From Rhodoferax sp. PAMC 29310 (lineage in GTDB: Bacteria > Pseudomonadota > Gammaproteobacteria > Burkholderiales > Burkholderiaceae_C), in assembly GCF_017948265.1 (NCBI RefSeq), contig NZ_CP072852.1:2666001-2730000 (forward strand): a stretch of 64,000 nucleotides of DNA, given 5' to 3'. The position numbers and the translations under genes are program-made. This document shows positions 1-7,889 of this stretch, piece by piece. The notes under the pieces are model-generated. The model did no database searches. It was not told the origin of the DNA and worked only from the letters and a program-made list of their open reading frames with translations. Position 1 is the stretch's first letter. Each line of letters begins with the position of its first letter.

Positions 1-894
1 CGGGTCAATGCCGCGCACGGCACCGATCATTTCGCTTGCAAACAACACGTTCTTCACCGGGATCACGGTATTGAGCAGGTCAATACCAGGCTGGTGGTAG
101 ACACAGGTGTCAAAGTAAATATTGTTCAGCAGGTGCTCTTCCAGCAGGGGCTTTTTCAGCTCTTGCGCCAGACCACGGAAACGACCCCAATGGTAGGGCA
201 CCGCGCCGCCGCCGTGCGGAATCAGAAACTTGAGGGTGGGGAACTCCTTGAAAAGCTCACTGGTCAGGCATTGCATAAACGCGGTCGTATCCGCATTCAG
301 GTAGTGCGCGCCGGTGGTGTGAAAGCAGCTGTTGCAACTGGTGCTCACATGGATCATGGCGGGAATATCAAACTCCACCATCTTCTCGTAGATGGGGTAC
401 CAGGCCTTGTCGCTCAAGGGAGGGGACGTCCAATGGCCGCCGCTGGGGTCGGGATTCAGGTTGATGCCAACATTGCCGTATTCCTTGACACACTTTTCCA
501 GCTCGGGAATACAGGTGGCGGGGTCCACGCCAGGGCTCTGGGGCAGCATGGCCGCAGGAATGAAGTTGTCGGGAAAGAGCTGGCTCACGCGGTAGCACAA
601 CTCATTGCAGATCGCCGCCCAGGTACTGGAGACATTGAAGTCGCCAATGTGGTGAGCCATGAAGCTGGCACGTGGCGAGAAGATGGTGAGGTCGCTGCCC
701 CGCTCCTTCATCAAGCGCAGCTGGTTTTGCTCGATGGTTTCGATCAGCTCGTCGTCGCTGATTTTGAGGTCAGCCACTTTGGGCATCATCGCCGGGTCTT
801 TGATGCCGGCAATTTGCTGGTTGCGCCAGTTTTCCAGTGCTTTGGGGGCGGTGGTGTAGTGACCGTGGCAGTCAATGATCATGGGCTTTTTCAC
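1..894 (-). CDS. ligJ: 4-oxalomesaconate hydratase, LigJ/PmdE type (3' end outside window)
   Basis: Amidohydrolase-fold enzyme of the protocatechuate 4,5-cleavage pathway. LigJ hydrates 4-oxalomesaconate to 4-carboxy-4-hydroxy-2-oxoadipate, which an aldolase then cleaves to pyruvate and oxaloacetate. The translation opens MKKPMIIDCHGHYTTAP, with the metal-binding HGH near the N-terminus, and continues with family stretches such as LTIFSPRASFMAHH and IPHGGGAVPYHWGRFRG. 298 codons are present; the remaining C-terminus lies beyond base 1. I chose the GTG at 894-892 because a GGAG ribosome site sits 6 bases upstream; an ATG at 882 is the alternative. It lies 34 bp behind the binding-protein-like gene on the same strand, so the two are probably cotranscribed from the divergent promoter near 1.7 kb. 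The family assignment rests on remembered LigJ sequence; the exact substrate is inferred. Confidence 0.85.
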   Translation of the reverse strand, partial: MKKPMIIDCHGHYTTAPKALENWRNQQIAGIKDPAMMPKVADLKISDDELIETIEQNQLRLMKERGSDLTIFSPRASFMAHHIGDFNVSSTWAAICNELCYRVSQLFPDNFIPAAMLPQSPGVDPATCIPELEKCVKEYGNVGINLNPDPSGGHWTSPPLSDKAWYPIYEKMVEFDIPAMIHVSTSCNSCFHTTGAHYLNADTTAFMQCLTSELFKEFPTLKFLIPHGGGAVPYHWGRFRGLAQELKKPLLEEHLLNNIYFDTCVYHQPGIDLLNTVIPVKNVLFASEMIGAVRGIDP

Positions 895-928
895 GCGTTT
901 CTCCTGAGTCTTATTGTGTTGAGGGGGC

Positions 929-1639
929 CTAGGCTGGCTGCATGCCCTGGCGCCGCTTGGCCTCCGCTGCCGCTGGTGCGGCCATGAAAGCCAGCAGAGC
1001 CCGCACTGCATCGGGGTGCCTGCAATGGCTGCCGATGCCGGCTGAAAAGGTGGTGGTGATCTGAATCGCGTCGGGCAACGGCCCCACGATGGCGATACCT
1101 TCCAGGTGGATGAGTTCGCTGAGCTGTTGGAAGCCCAGCGCCACCTCACCCCGCGCGACCAACGCACCCACGGGAACGCCAGGGGGGGCTTGCACGATGC
1201 GATCCTTGATGGCGGCAGTGATACCCCAGCGTTCAAACAACTTGGCCAAAGCCACACCGCTAGGCCCGGTGGAATAACTCAGTGTTGGGGCCGCCAGCAC
1301 CGCGGCGCGCACGGCCTCTTCAGAGAAAATGTCGGGGGCCTGCGCACCGGCTCGCACGGCGACGGCCACACCAGAGTGCACGAGGTCTGTGCGACTGCCG
1401 TCCAGCAAGTGCCCCTCAGCCAACAACTTGTCAATGGCGTCGGAGGCGAGGACCACGACATCGAACACCTCGCCGGTTTGGACACGCTTGGCTGCGTCCA
1501 CACCGCCGACTGATTCCAGCTGCACTTGGGTTCCGGTGGAGTCCTGATATGCATGTGCCAGCTCGGTCAGTAGCAAGCGCGTGGCCATGGAAGAAATCCC
1601 TTGAAGGACGGGCACGGTAGAGTCGGCGGGGCTTTGCAT
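929..1639 (-). CDS. ModA-like substrate-binding-fold protein without evident signal peptide
   Basis: A type II periplasmic-binding-protein fold of about 236 residues, similar to molybdate-binding proteins: an N-terminal block LQGISSMATRLLLTELAHAY, a central VFDVVVLASDAIDKL and the late GEVALGFQQLSELIHLEGI. An ATG at 1639 gives a protein beginning MQSPADSTVPVLQG, with no hydrophobic export signal. An upstream start at 1750 would add a basic, weakly hydrophobic segment that is not a convincing signal peptide and would run through the divergent promoter. No ABC permease or ATPase lies nearby. It sits directly upstream of the oxalomesaconate hydratase gene, so it may be an unassigned cytoplasmic partner or enzyme of the aromatic pathway rather than a transport component. 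The function is not known from sequence alone. Confidence 0.7.
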   Translation of the reverse strand: MQSPADSTVPVLQGISSMATRLLLTELAHAYQDSTGTQVQLESVGGVDAAKRVQTGEVFDVVVLASDAIDKLLAEGHLLDGSRTDLVHSGVAVAVRAGAQAPDIFSEEAVRAAVLAAPTLSYSTGPSGVALAKLFERWGITAAIKDRIVQAPPGVPVGALVARGEVALGFQQLSELIHLEGIAIVGPLPDAIQITTTFSAGIGSHCRHPDAVRALLAFMAAPAAAEAKRRQGMQPA

Positions 1640-1695
1640 ACCGGGTATTCTGGTCGGATGCAGCGGCTTTGATAAGCCAAGTGCACGACTAGCAG

Positions 1696-1714
1696 TTATC
1701 ACAAAACGGCATAA
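1696..1714. promoter_or_regulatory. LysR-type box TTAT-N11-ATAA between divergent genes
   Basis: TTAT at 1696-1699 and ATAA at 1711-1714 form an inverted repeat with exactly 11 bases between, the classic T-N11-A layout of LysR-family sites. It lies in the 125-bp gap between the binding-protein-like gene (start 1639) and the LysR gene (start 1765), where such regulators control both directions. Confidence 0.5.
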
Positions 1715-1764
1715 TAACGGCGCAGCTATTCGCTTAAGAAGCGCTCTCATTTCGGAACATCGCT

Positions 1765-2694
1765 ATGGATTTAAAGCAGTTGGAGTACTTTGTGCGCGTG
1801 GCGGAGTTGGGTAGTTTTACCCGCGCGGCCATCGCCCTGGACATCGCCCAACCCGCTCTCAGCCGGCAGGTTCGGCTGCTGGAGGTCGAGTTGAACCTGA
1901 CGCTTCTGACCCGTAACGGCAGGGGAGCACTGCCGACGGAAGCCGGCAAACTGCTGCTGGCCCACGGGCGCGGCATCCTCCATCAAATGCAGCGTGCCCG
2001 GGAAGAGTTGGGCCGGGTTCGCGGGTCTTTGGCGGGCCGGGTAGCGGTTGGCATTCCCACCAGCCTGGCGCGGGTGTTGACCGTGCCCCTGACTCGGGCA
2101 TTTCGGGCCAAGATGCCCGATGCTACCATCTCCATCAGTGAAGGGCTGACGGCCGGAATACACGAGTCACTGATCAACGGCCGACTCGACATCGCCATTC
2201 TTTACAACGCGCAGCCCAGCAATGACATCGAAATCGAACCCCTGACGGAGGAAGACTTGGTGCTGGTGCAGGCTCGCCCACCGGGGCTGCACGAAGACCC
2301 ACCGCCTGGACCGATTGCGCTACTGGCCGCCTCATACATGTCGTTGGTCATCCCCAGCCGCCCCAATGCCATCCGAATGCATGTCGAGTCCGAAATCGTC
2401 AATGCGGGCGGACGCCTCAACATCGCCCTTGAAATCGATGGGGTGTCGGCGATTCTGGATTTGGTGGCTGACGGGGCAGGATGCGCGGTTCTGTCACGCA
2501 ACGCGGTGGCAACTTCTGTTCGGCCCTCCGCGTTCTATGTTCGACCCATCACCGATCCTGTTTTGCGAATCAAATCCGCGTTGGTGACCAGCGCACTGCG
2601 GCCCACAACACTGACACAACAGGCCACGATGGCGCTGATTCGCGAGACGTCGAAGCAAATCGGCCTGCTCTCGGTCATCCCTGCAAGCCCATAG
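1765..2694 (+). CDS. LysR-family transcriptional regulator, likely of the protocatechuate 4,5-cleavage genes
   Basis: 309 residues, the usual LysR length. The N-terminal winged HTH (about residues 1-65) reads MDLKQLEYFVRVAELGSF followed by FTRAAIALDIAQPALSRQ; the rest is a substrate-binding effector domain. It is transcribed divergently from the binding-protein-like gene and ligJ, with a T-N11-A box in between, so it probably senses an intermediate of that pathway and activates those genes. By position it resembles the PmdR/LigR kind of regulator, but the effector cannot be read from sequence. The ATG at 1765 aligns with the normal LysR start. Confidence 0.85.
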   Translation: MDLKQLEYFVRVAELGSFTRAAIALDIAQPALSRQVRLLEVELNLTLLTRNGRGALPTEAGKLLLAHGRGILHQMQRAREELGRVRGSLAGRVAVGIPTSLARVLTVPLTRAFRAKMPDATISISEGLTAGIHESLINGRLDIAILYNAQPSNDIEIEPLTEEDLVLVQARPPGLHEDPPPGPIALLAASYMSLVIPSRPNAIRMHVESEIVNAGGRLNIALEIDGVSAILDLVADGAGCAVLSRNAVATSVRPSAFYVRPITDPVLRIKSALVTSALRPTTLTQQATMALIRETSKQIGLLSVIPASP

Positions 2695-2888
2695 CCTTTT
2701 TCCAGTTTTGGACGGCGAGGTCAAGGGGTGGTTATCTGGTAGCCCTGCGGTTTGATGTAGAGCGCCGATCGACGCGAAAGCCGAGTTGCACGCGCCTTTC
2801 CCAGAGGCGCCCGAATAGCGGAATGCATTTTGGCAAACGTAAAAAAAGGGGGTGACGGCGATTGCCTCGACGTCAACCCTAAACCTGC

Positions 2889-3563
2889 TTACGGGCGTTC
2901 ACCGGCATTGCTCAGACTGATGAAGTCAGTGAAGCGTTGCCCCTGGATTAAAACATGCTCCCGCGCCGCATGGGCGGCCGCTTCAGCGTCACCGGCTTCG
3001 AGCGCAGCGGCGATTTGGCGGTGCTCTTCCAGCGACTGCTTGATGCGATTGCGCATGCGCAGCTGCATTCGCCGGTAGGGTTTTAACCTGTTTTTAAGAG
3101 TCTGGGTTTGCTGGACGAGGAACGGGTTGCCACAGGCCTGGTAGATCAAGCCATGAAACAACTCATTGGCGTAATAGTAAGCATTGGGGTCCGCCGCTTC
3201 GGCCTCCCGCTCACAGTCGCCCAAGGCGCCCTTGATCTCTTTCAAAGCAACCCCAGACGCACGACGCGCAGCCAACCGCGCGCACATCGCCTCCAGCTCA
3301 GCCATCACCTCAAACATCTGAATCAACTCTGGAATACCGACCTTGGCCACAAAGGTGCCGCGTTTGGGCAGCACTGCGACCATCCCGCTGGCCTCCAACT
3401 GCTGCAAGGCCTCTCGAACGGGCGTGCGAGACACCTCGAACCGGGTCATCAATTGTTCTATTTTCACCTGATCGCCAGGTTGCATCCGGCCGTTGACGAT
3501 ATCGTCCTCAAGCTGGTCTCTGACTTGTTGGACGCGGGAGCGGTTACTGGATATTTTTCGCAT
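2889..3563 (-). CDS. GntR-family regulator (FadR/FCD subfamily), probable malonate regulator
   Basis: About 224 residues: an N-terminal GntR winged HTH (about 10-75, with VSRTPVREALQQLEASGMV) and a C-terminal all-helical FCD ligand domain (about 85-215) with a metal-site-like His pattern (ELFHGLIYQACGNPFLVQQ and the later EHRQI). It is divergent from the malonate TRAP and enzyme operon, separated by about 140 bp, which matches the arrangement of MatR/GtrA-type regulators of malonate genes. I preferred the ATG at 3563 over a TTG at 3590 because it starts at the conserved basic segment; neither has a strong ribosome site. Ligand, probably malonate or malonyl-CoA, is inferred. Confidence 0.8.
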   Translation of the reverse strand: MRKISSNRSRVQQVRDQLEDDIVNGRMQPGDQVKIEQLMTRFEVSRTPVREALQQLEASGMVAVLPKRGTFVAKVGIPELIQMFEVMAELEAMCARLAARRASGVALKEIKGALGDCEREAEAADPNAYYYANELFHGLIYQACGNPFLVQQTQTLKNRLKPYRRMQLRMRNRIKQSLEEHRQIAAALEAGDAEAAAHAAREHVLIQGQRFTDFISLSNAGERP

Positions 3564-3641
3564 GTTGCAATCTTGGGGCAAGGGGGACAAACTTGGGTGT
3601 TGGTCTTATACCTCGGGTTAATCCTATAGGGGGACCGAATT

Positions 3642-3655
3642 TGTTGCATATAACA
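3642..3655. promoter_or_regulatory. candidate GntR operator TGTT-N6-AACA
   Basis: The 14-base imperfect palindrome TGTTGCATATAACA lies in the gap between the GntR gene and matP, 50 bases upstream of the matP start. Ten of fourteen positions are symmetric. GntR/FCD proteins usually bind short palindromes of this size; the assignment is inference from position. Confidence 0.4.
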
Positions 3656-3704
3656 TCGACACTGATTTATACATCAATCACGCCCACATCTATTGGAGAC
3701 AACC

Positions 3705-4709
3705 ATGAAGACATCCGTTCAACGCCACCTTTCCGCCATCGCACTGGCCGCTATGGCAGCCATTGGGACTGCGGCTCACGCCGAAGTGACGCTCAAGGCG
3801 TCACACCAGTTTCCTGGTGGCAAGGGTGACGTGCGCGATGAAATGGTGCAAATGATTGCACGAGAAGTGGCCGCAGCGAACGTGGACATGACGATCAAGG
3901 TTTTCCCCGGCTCCAGCCTGGTGAAAGCGCAGGAGCAATGGAAAGCCATGCTCAGCGGTCAGATTGACATGACTTCCCTTCCTCTGGACTACGCCTCGGG
4001 CTTCCACCCCCAATTCGGCGCCACACTGATGCCAGGCTTGGTCAAAGGCCATGCTCATGCCCGCCGCATCAACGACTCGGCCTTCCTGAAAGACATCAAG
4101 GGCATCATCGAAAAAGGGGGCGTCAAAGTGCTGGCTGACGCTTGGTTGGCGGGCGCTTTTGGCGGCAAGGACAAATGCATCAAGAAGCCTGACGATGTGG
4201 TCGGCATGAAAGTTCGCTCCGCGGGGGCCACGTTCTCCCAGATGTGGGCCGGTGCTGGCGCTTCCATCGTGTCCATTCCTTCGAGTGAGGTGTACAGCGC
4301 ATTGCAGCAAGGCGTGGCCACTGGAACCGACACCTCTACCGGCAGCTTTGTTTCGTTCCGTCTGTATGAACAACTGAAGTGCGTGACCGCCCCTGGAGAC
4401 AACGCTCTGTGGTTTATGTACGAGCCCGTTCTGATCTCGATGAAGAGCTGGGATAAGCTCAATCCGGCGCAACAAAAGGCGCTGATGGCGGCTTCGCAGA
4501 AAGCTGAAAACTTCTTTGAAGCCGAGTCCAAGAAGTTGGACGAAAAAATGGTGGAGACCTTCAAAGCCAACAAAGTTGAAGTGGTGACACTGACTGATGC
4601 TGAGGCCGACGCCTGGCGCGCCGTGGCCCAGAAAACGTCTTACAAGGAATTTGCCGACAAGGTACCTGGCGGCAAAGAATTGATCGAGAAGGCGCTAAGT
4701 GTCAAGTAA
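3705..4709 (+). CDS. matP: TRAP transporter solute-binding subunit DctP, probable malonate binding protein
   Basis: Periplasmic receptor of a tripartite (TRAP) secondary transporter, 334 residues. The N-terminus is a Sec signal peptide (MKTSVQRH, then a hydrophobic Ala-rich core ending TAAHA) followed by mature EVTLKASHQFPGG. DctP-family stretches include KVFPGSSLVKAQEQWKAM and VGMKVRSAGATFSQMW, with the arginine that normally contacts the substrate carboxylate in KVRS. The ATG at 3705 has GGAG 6-7 bases upstream. It heads a P-Q-M-decarboxylase-synthetase operon, so malonate is the most likely ligand, as for the MatPQM system of Sinorhizobium meliloti; specificity itself cannot be read directly. 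Confidence 0.88.
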   Translation: MKTSVQRHLSAIALAAMAAIGTAAHAEVTLKASHQFPGGKGDVRDEMVQMIAREVAAANVDMTIKVFPGSSLVKAQEQWKAMLSGQIDMTSLPLDYASGFHPQFGATLMPGLVKGHAHARRINDSAFLKDIKGIIEKGGVKVLADAWLAGAFGGKDKCIKKPDDVVGMKVRSAGATFSQMWAGAGASIVSIPSSEVYSALQQGVATGTDTSTGSFVSFRLYEQLKCVTAPGDNALWFMYEPVLISMKSWDKLNPAQQKALMAASQKAENFFEAESKKLDEKMVETFKANKVEVVTLTDAEADAWRAVAQKTSYKEFADKVPGGKELIEKALSVK

Positions 4710-5232
4710 AGCAGCGCCCTTCTGGATCACCGGGGTCCAGGCCGTCTCCCGCGCCTTTGGCGTGGGCTCGGCCCTGATGATCCTGGTGTCCATTGGCGTG
4801 GTTTGCCAGATGGTGTTCGTTCGGGCCGTGCTCGGCCAATCCTCCATCTGGCAAACCGAGTTCGTCATGTACTCGCTGGTGGCCGCCACCTTTTTGGGCG
4901 CGCCTTACATTTTGCTCACCCGTGGGCATGTCGCTGTAGATGTGCTTCCCCTGATGGTGCGACCACCGGCGCGGCGTGCCTTACACCTGGTGGGCAGCCT
5001 GATCGCGCTGACTTTCTGTGGACTGTTCTTTTATGCCTCCGTACCGTGGTGGTGGGATGCCTTTCAAAGCAACCACACGACATCGTCAATCTGGCGTGCC
5101 CGGCTTTGGATTCCCTACCTTTCGGTGCCGGTGGGTTTGGGCCTACTGTGTCTGCAGTACCTGGCCGAGATCTGGCAAGTCATCACGCAACGTGAACATC
5201 CGTTCGGTCTGTCTCCTGAAGACCGACTCTGA
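4699..5232 (+). CDS. matQ: TRAP transporter small membrane subunit DctQ
   Basis: 177-residue four-helix membrane protein of the DctQ family, which supports the large permease. Hydrophobic segments lie at about 15-40, 52-75, 88-115 and 130-155, with the family-like SSIWQTEFVMYSLVAATFLG. The GTG start at 4699 overlaps the end of matP by 11 bases and has GAGAAGG just upstream, implying translational coupling. Substrate is taken from context with the malonate enzymes downstream. Confidence 0.85.
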   Translation: MSSKAAPFWITGVQAVSRAFGVGSALMILVSIGVVCQMVFVRAVLGQSSIWQTEFVMYSLVAATFLGAPYILLTRGHVAVDVLPLMVRPPARRALHLVGSLIALTFCGLFFYASVPWWWDAFQSNHTTSSIWRARLWIPYLSVPVGLGLLCLQYLAEIWQVITQREHPFGLSPEDRL

Positions 5233-5265
5233 GCGTTTCCTTTCCCTCTGTTTTTTGGACCACCT

Positions 5266-6573
5266 ATGAGCGCTCTGGCCATTGGCTCGTTGATTTTTTT
5301 TGCCACGATACTGGTTCTAGGCACGGGGCTGCCTATCGCTTTTGGCCTGGGCGCTGTGGCGCTGATGTTCATGGTCATCTTTGATGGCTGGAACAGCGTG
5401 CACTTCCTTCCCGAAACGATTTTTGCAGGCCTGAGCGACTTCACATTGGTGTCGTTGCCGATGTTCGTCATCATGGGGGCGGCGGTGGCAAGTTCTCGTG
5501 CGGGTAGTGATTTGTACGAAGCCCTGGCGCGCTGGTTGCACCGCGTCCCCGGCTCGCTGGTGATTTCCAACATTGGCGCCTGCGCTCTTTTTTCCGCGCT
5601 GACAGGGTCCTCGCCCGCCACTTGCGCTGCCATCGGCAAGATGGGGATTCCGGAAATGCGCAAGCGCGGTTACGACGCAGATTTAGCAACGGGTGCCATT
5701 GCCGCCGGCGGAACATTGGGCATCCTGATTCCGCCCAGCATCACCATGATCCTCTATGGCATCGCCTCGGAAACATCCATTGGTCGATTGTTCTTGGCCG
5801 GCGTCTTGCCAGGGATCATGCTCACACTGTTGTTCATGGCTTGGGCACTATTTATAAGCTGGAAGCGCGGCACGGTGCTGGTGGATGCGGACCGCATCTA
5901 CACGATGAAAGAAAAACTGGAACTGCTGCCCAAGTTGTTGCCGTTTATGGCGGTGATCGTGGGCGTTGTCTACGCGCTGTATGGCGGTATCGCGACGCCG
6001 TCTGAAGCGGCGGGCGTGGGCGCTGCGCTGTGCCTCGTCATGGTGATCGTGATTTACAAAGTCTGGAAGCCGGCCGACCTGTGGCACATCTTGCGCGATG
6101 GCCTGCGCGAGTCCGGCATGTTGCTGCTCATCATCGGCACCTCGATTTTGTTTGGCTACATGATGTCTTCGCTGCAAGTCACTCAATCAGTGGCGGAGGC
6201 GATTGGCGCCATGCAAGTCAACCGCTGGGTCATCATGGCCGCAATCAATTTGTTGCTTCTGGTGGCTGGCATGTTTCTGCCGCCTGCCGCCATCATCCTG
6301 ATGACCACGCCCATTCTGATGCCGGTGATCACCTCGGCAGGGTTCGATCCGATCTGGTTCGGTGTCATCCTCACGATCAACATGGAACTGGGCCTGATCA
6401 CACCGCCCGTCGGTTTGAACCTGTTCGTGATCAATGGCATCACGCCCGACGTTCGGCTGCCCACAATCCTGAAAGGCGCTTTCCCCTTCATGCTGTGCAT
6501 GGTGGTGGCCATCCTTCTTCTCTGCGTGTTCCCTGAAATCGCGACTTGGTTGCCCAAAGCCTTGATGGGATAA
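5266..6573 (+). CDS. matM: TRAP transporter large permease subunit DctM
   Basis: 435 residues, typical of DctM, the multi-helix ion-coupled permease. Family landmarks visible are TGSSPATCAAIGKMGIPEM, AAGGTLGILIPPSITMILYG and the C-terminal NMELGLITPPVGLNLFVING. It follows matQ by 33 bases and precedes the malonyl-CoA decarboxylase gene by 9 bases, so all five genes form one operon. It works in the inner membrane with MatQ and the periplasmic MatP, most likely importing malonate. Confidence 0.9.
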   Translation: MSALAIGSLIFFATILVLGTGLPIAFGLGAVALMFMVIFDGWNSVHFLPETIFAGLSDFTLVSLPMFVIMGAAVASSRAGSDLYEALARWLHRVPGSLVISNIGACALFSALTGSSPATCAAIGKMGIPEMRKRGYDADLATGAIAAGGTLGILIPPSITMILYGIASETSIGRLFLAGVLPGIMLTLLFMAWALFISWKRGTVLVDADRIYTMKEKLELLPKLLPFMAVIVGVVYALYGGIATPSEAAGVGAALCLVMVIVIYKVWKPADLWHILRDGLRESGMLLLIIGTSILFGYMMSSLQVTQSVAEAIGAMQVNRWVIMAAINLLLLVAGMFLPPAAIILMTTPILMPVITSAGFDPIWFGVILTINMELGLITPPVGLNLFVINGITPDVRLPTILKGAFPFMLCMVVAILLLCVFPEIATWLPKALMG

Positions 6574-6582
6574 ATCCAACCT

Positions 6583-7872
6583 ATGAACATGCTAGAAAAA
6601 CTGCTCCAGCTGACCCAAAAGGCTCGCAGCGATCGCTCCCTGGAACCCTTGATCAAGTCCTGCCATCTGCTCGTCTCGGAGCGTGGTCAGGCCAACGTCT
6701 ATGCGCTGGCGGTGCAGGTCATCGAGGGATACAAGGGTCTGCCAGCGACGCGGCGGGAGGCTTTTTTTGCGGCGCTCGCTACCGATTTCGCACCAAATCC
6801 CGAAGCTGTATTGCAAGCCGCCACACAATACGCAGCGGCGCAGTCCGCGAAGCACCTGGCCGCCCTCACCCACGCGGTCGAAGCACCACGGCAGGAACTT
6901 TTGCGCCGCATCAATCGTGCGCCTGGCGGCACCGCCATGCTGCTGGCGATGCGTGTTGATCTGCTAGGCCTGCGCAAAGGCAACCCCGAGTTGGCCGCTG
7001 TGGACGCCGACTTTCTGCACCTGCTGACCTCCTGGTTCAATCCTGGTTTTCTGCGAATGGAGCGGGTCGACTGGCAATCCAGCGCAGCCCTGCTGGAGAA
7101 GATCATCCAGCACGAAGCCGTGCACGAAATCAGCGGCTGGAGCGACTTGCGCCGCCGATTGCAGCCCGACCGGCGTTGTTACGCCTTTTTCCACCCCCAG
7201 CTCGGCGACGAGCCCCTCATCTTCGTGGAAGTGGCTCTGGTGGATGACATGGCCGACGCCATCGCGCCGCTGATCGAATCCAAGCCAGAGGCGGCCAACG
7301 CAGATGGTACGCGCACCGCCGTTTTTTATTCGATAAGCAATTGCCAACCCGGCTTGCGCGGTGTGTCGCTGGGCAACTTTCTGATTAAAAAAGTCGCCGA
7401 CCAGTTGCGCAGCGAGCTGCCCCAGCTCAAAACCTTTTGCACGCTGTCGCCCATCCCAGCTTTCGTGCGTTGGCTCGACAGCCAACCCAATGAGGACGAT
7501 CAGTGGTCAATGGCGTTGCAACGGGTGACTGCCTGGCGCCAACTCCATGCCACGCCAACGGGCGACCAGCTCACCCGGATGCCCAAGCCGCTGCGCCAAG
7601 ACCTCACCAGCTTGTGTGCCCGTTTCCTTGTCAAGCAGTCCCATGTGTCTCTCGGTGATCCCGTAGCGCGCTTTCACCTGGACAACGGCGCTCGCCTGGA
7701 GAGAATCAACTTCGCCGCTGATCTGTCGCGCAAAGGCATCAAGCAGTCGCTGGGCCTGATGGTGAACTACCTCTACGACATTGGTGAAGTGGAAACGCGC
7801 CACCAGGATTTCGTCAACCAGAAAGTGAGCCATTCCGTCGCCGTGCGCCGCCAGCTCAAACCTCAAGCCTGA
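6583..7872 (+). CDS. matA: malonyl-CoA decarboxylase
   Basis: 429 residues; converts malonyl-CoA to acetyl-CoA and CO2. Family landmarks are HPQLGDEPLIFVEVAL, SISNCQPGLRGVSLGNF and CTLSPIPAFVRWL, in the expected order, with the catalytic acetyltransferase-like C-terminal half after an N-terminal helical domain. The C-terminal VNYLYDIGEVETRHQDFV is also characteristic. It starts 9 bases after matM and ends 17 bases before matB. Together with MatB it gives a malonate to malonyl-CoA to acetyl-CoA route. Confidence 0.93.
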   Translation: MNMLEKLLQLTQKARSDRSLEPLIKSCHLLVSERGQANVYALAVQVIEGYKGLPATRREAFFAALATDFAPNPEAVLQAATQYAAAQSAKHLAALTHAVEAPRQELLRRINRAPGGTAMLLAMRVDLLGLRKGNPELAAVDADFLHLLTSWFNPGFLRMERVDWQSSAALLEKIIQHEAVHEISGWSDLRRRLQPDRRCYAFFHPQLGDEPLIFVEVALVDDMADAIAPLIESKPEAANADGTRTAVFYSISNCQPGLRGVSLGNFLIKKVADQLRSELPQLKTFCTLSPIPAFVRWLDSQPNEDDQWSMALQRVTAWRQLHATPTGDQLTRMPKPLRQDLTSLCARFLVKQSHVSLGDPVARFHLDNGARLERINFAADLSRKGIKQSLGLMVNYLYDIGEVETRHQDFVNQKVSHSVAVRRQLKPQA

Positions 7873-7889
7873 CTTTAGCGATTGCTTCC

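Noticed and set aside
94-987. Long plus-strand open frame of 297 codons at the window start
   Set aside because: It is antisense to the LigJ-type gene, whose translation shows a clear enzyme family; the plus frame has no recognisable domain.
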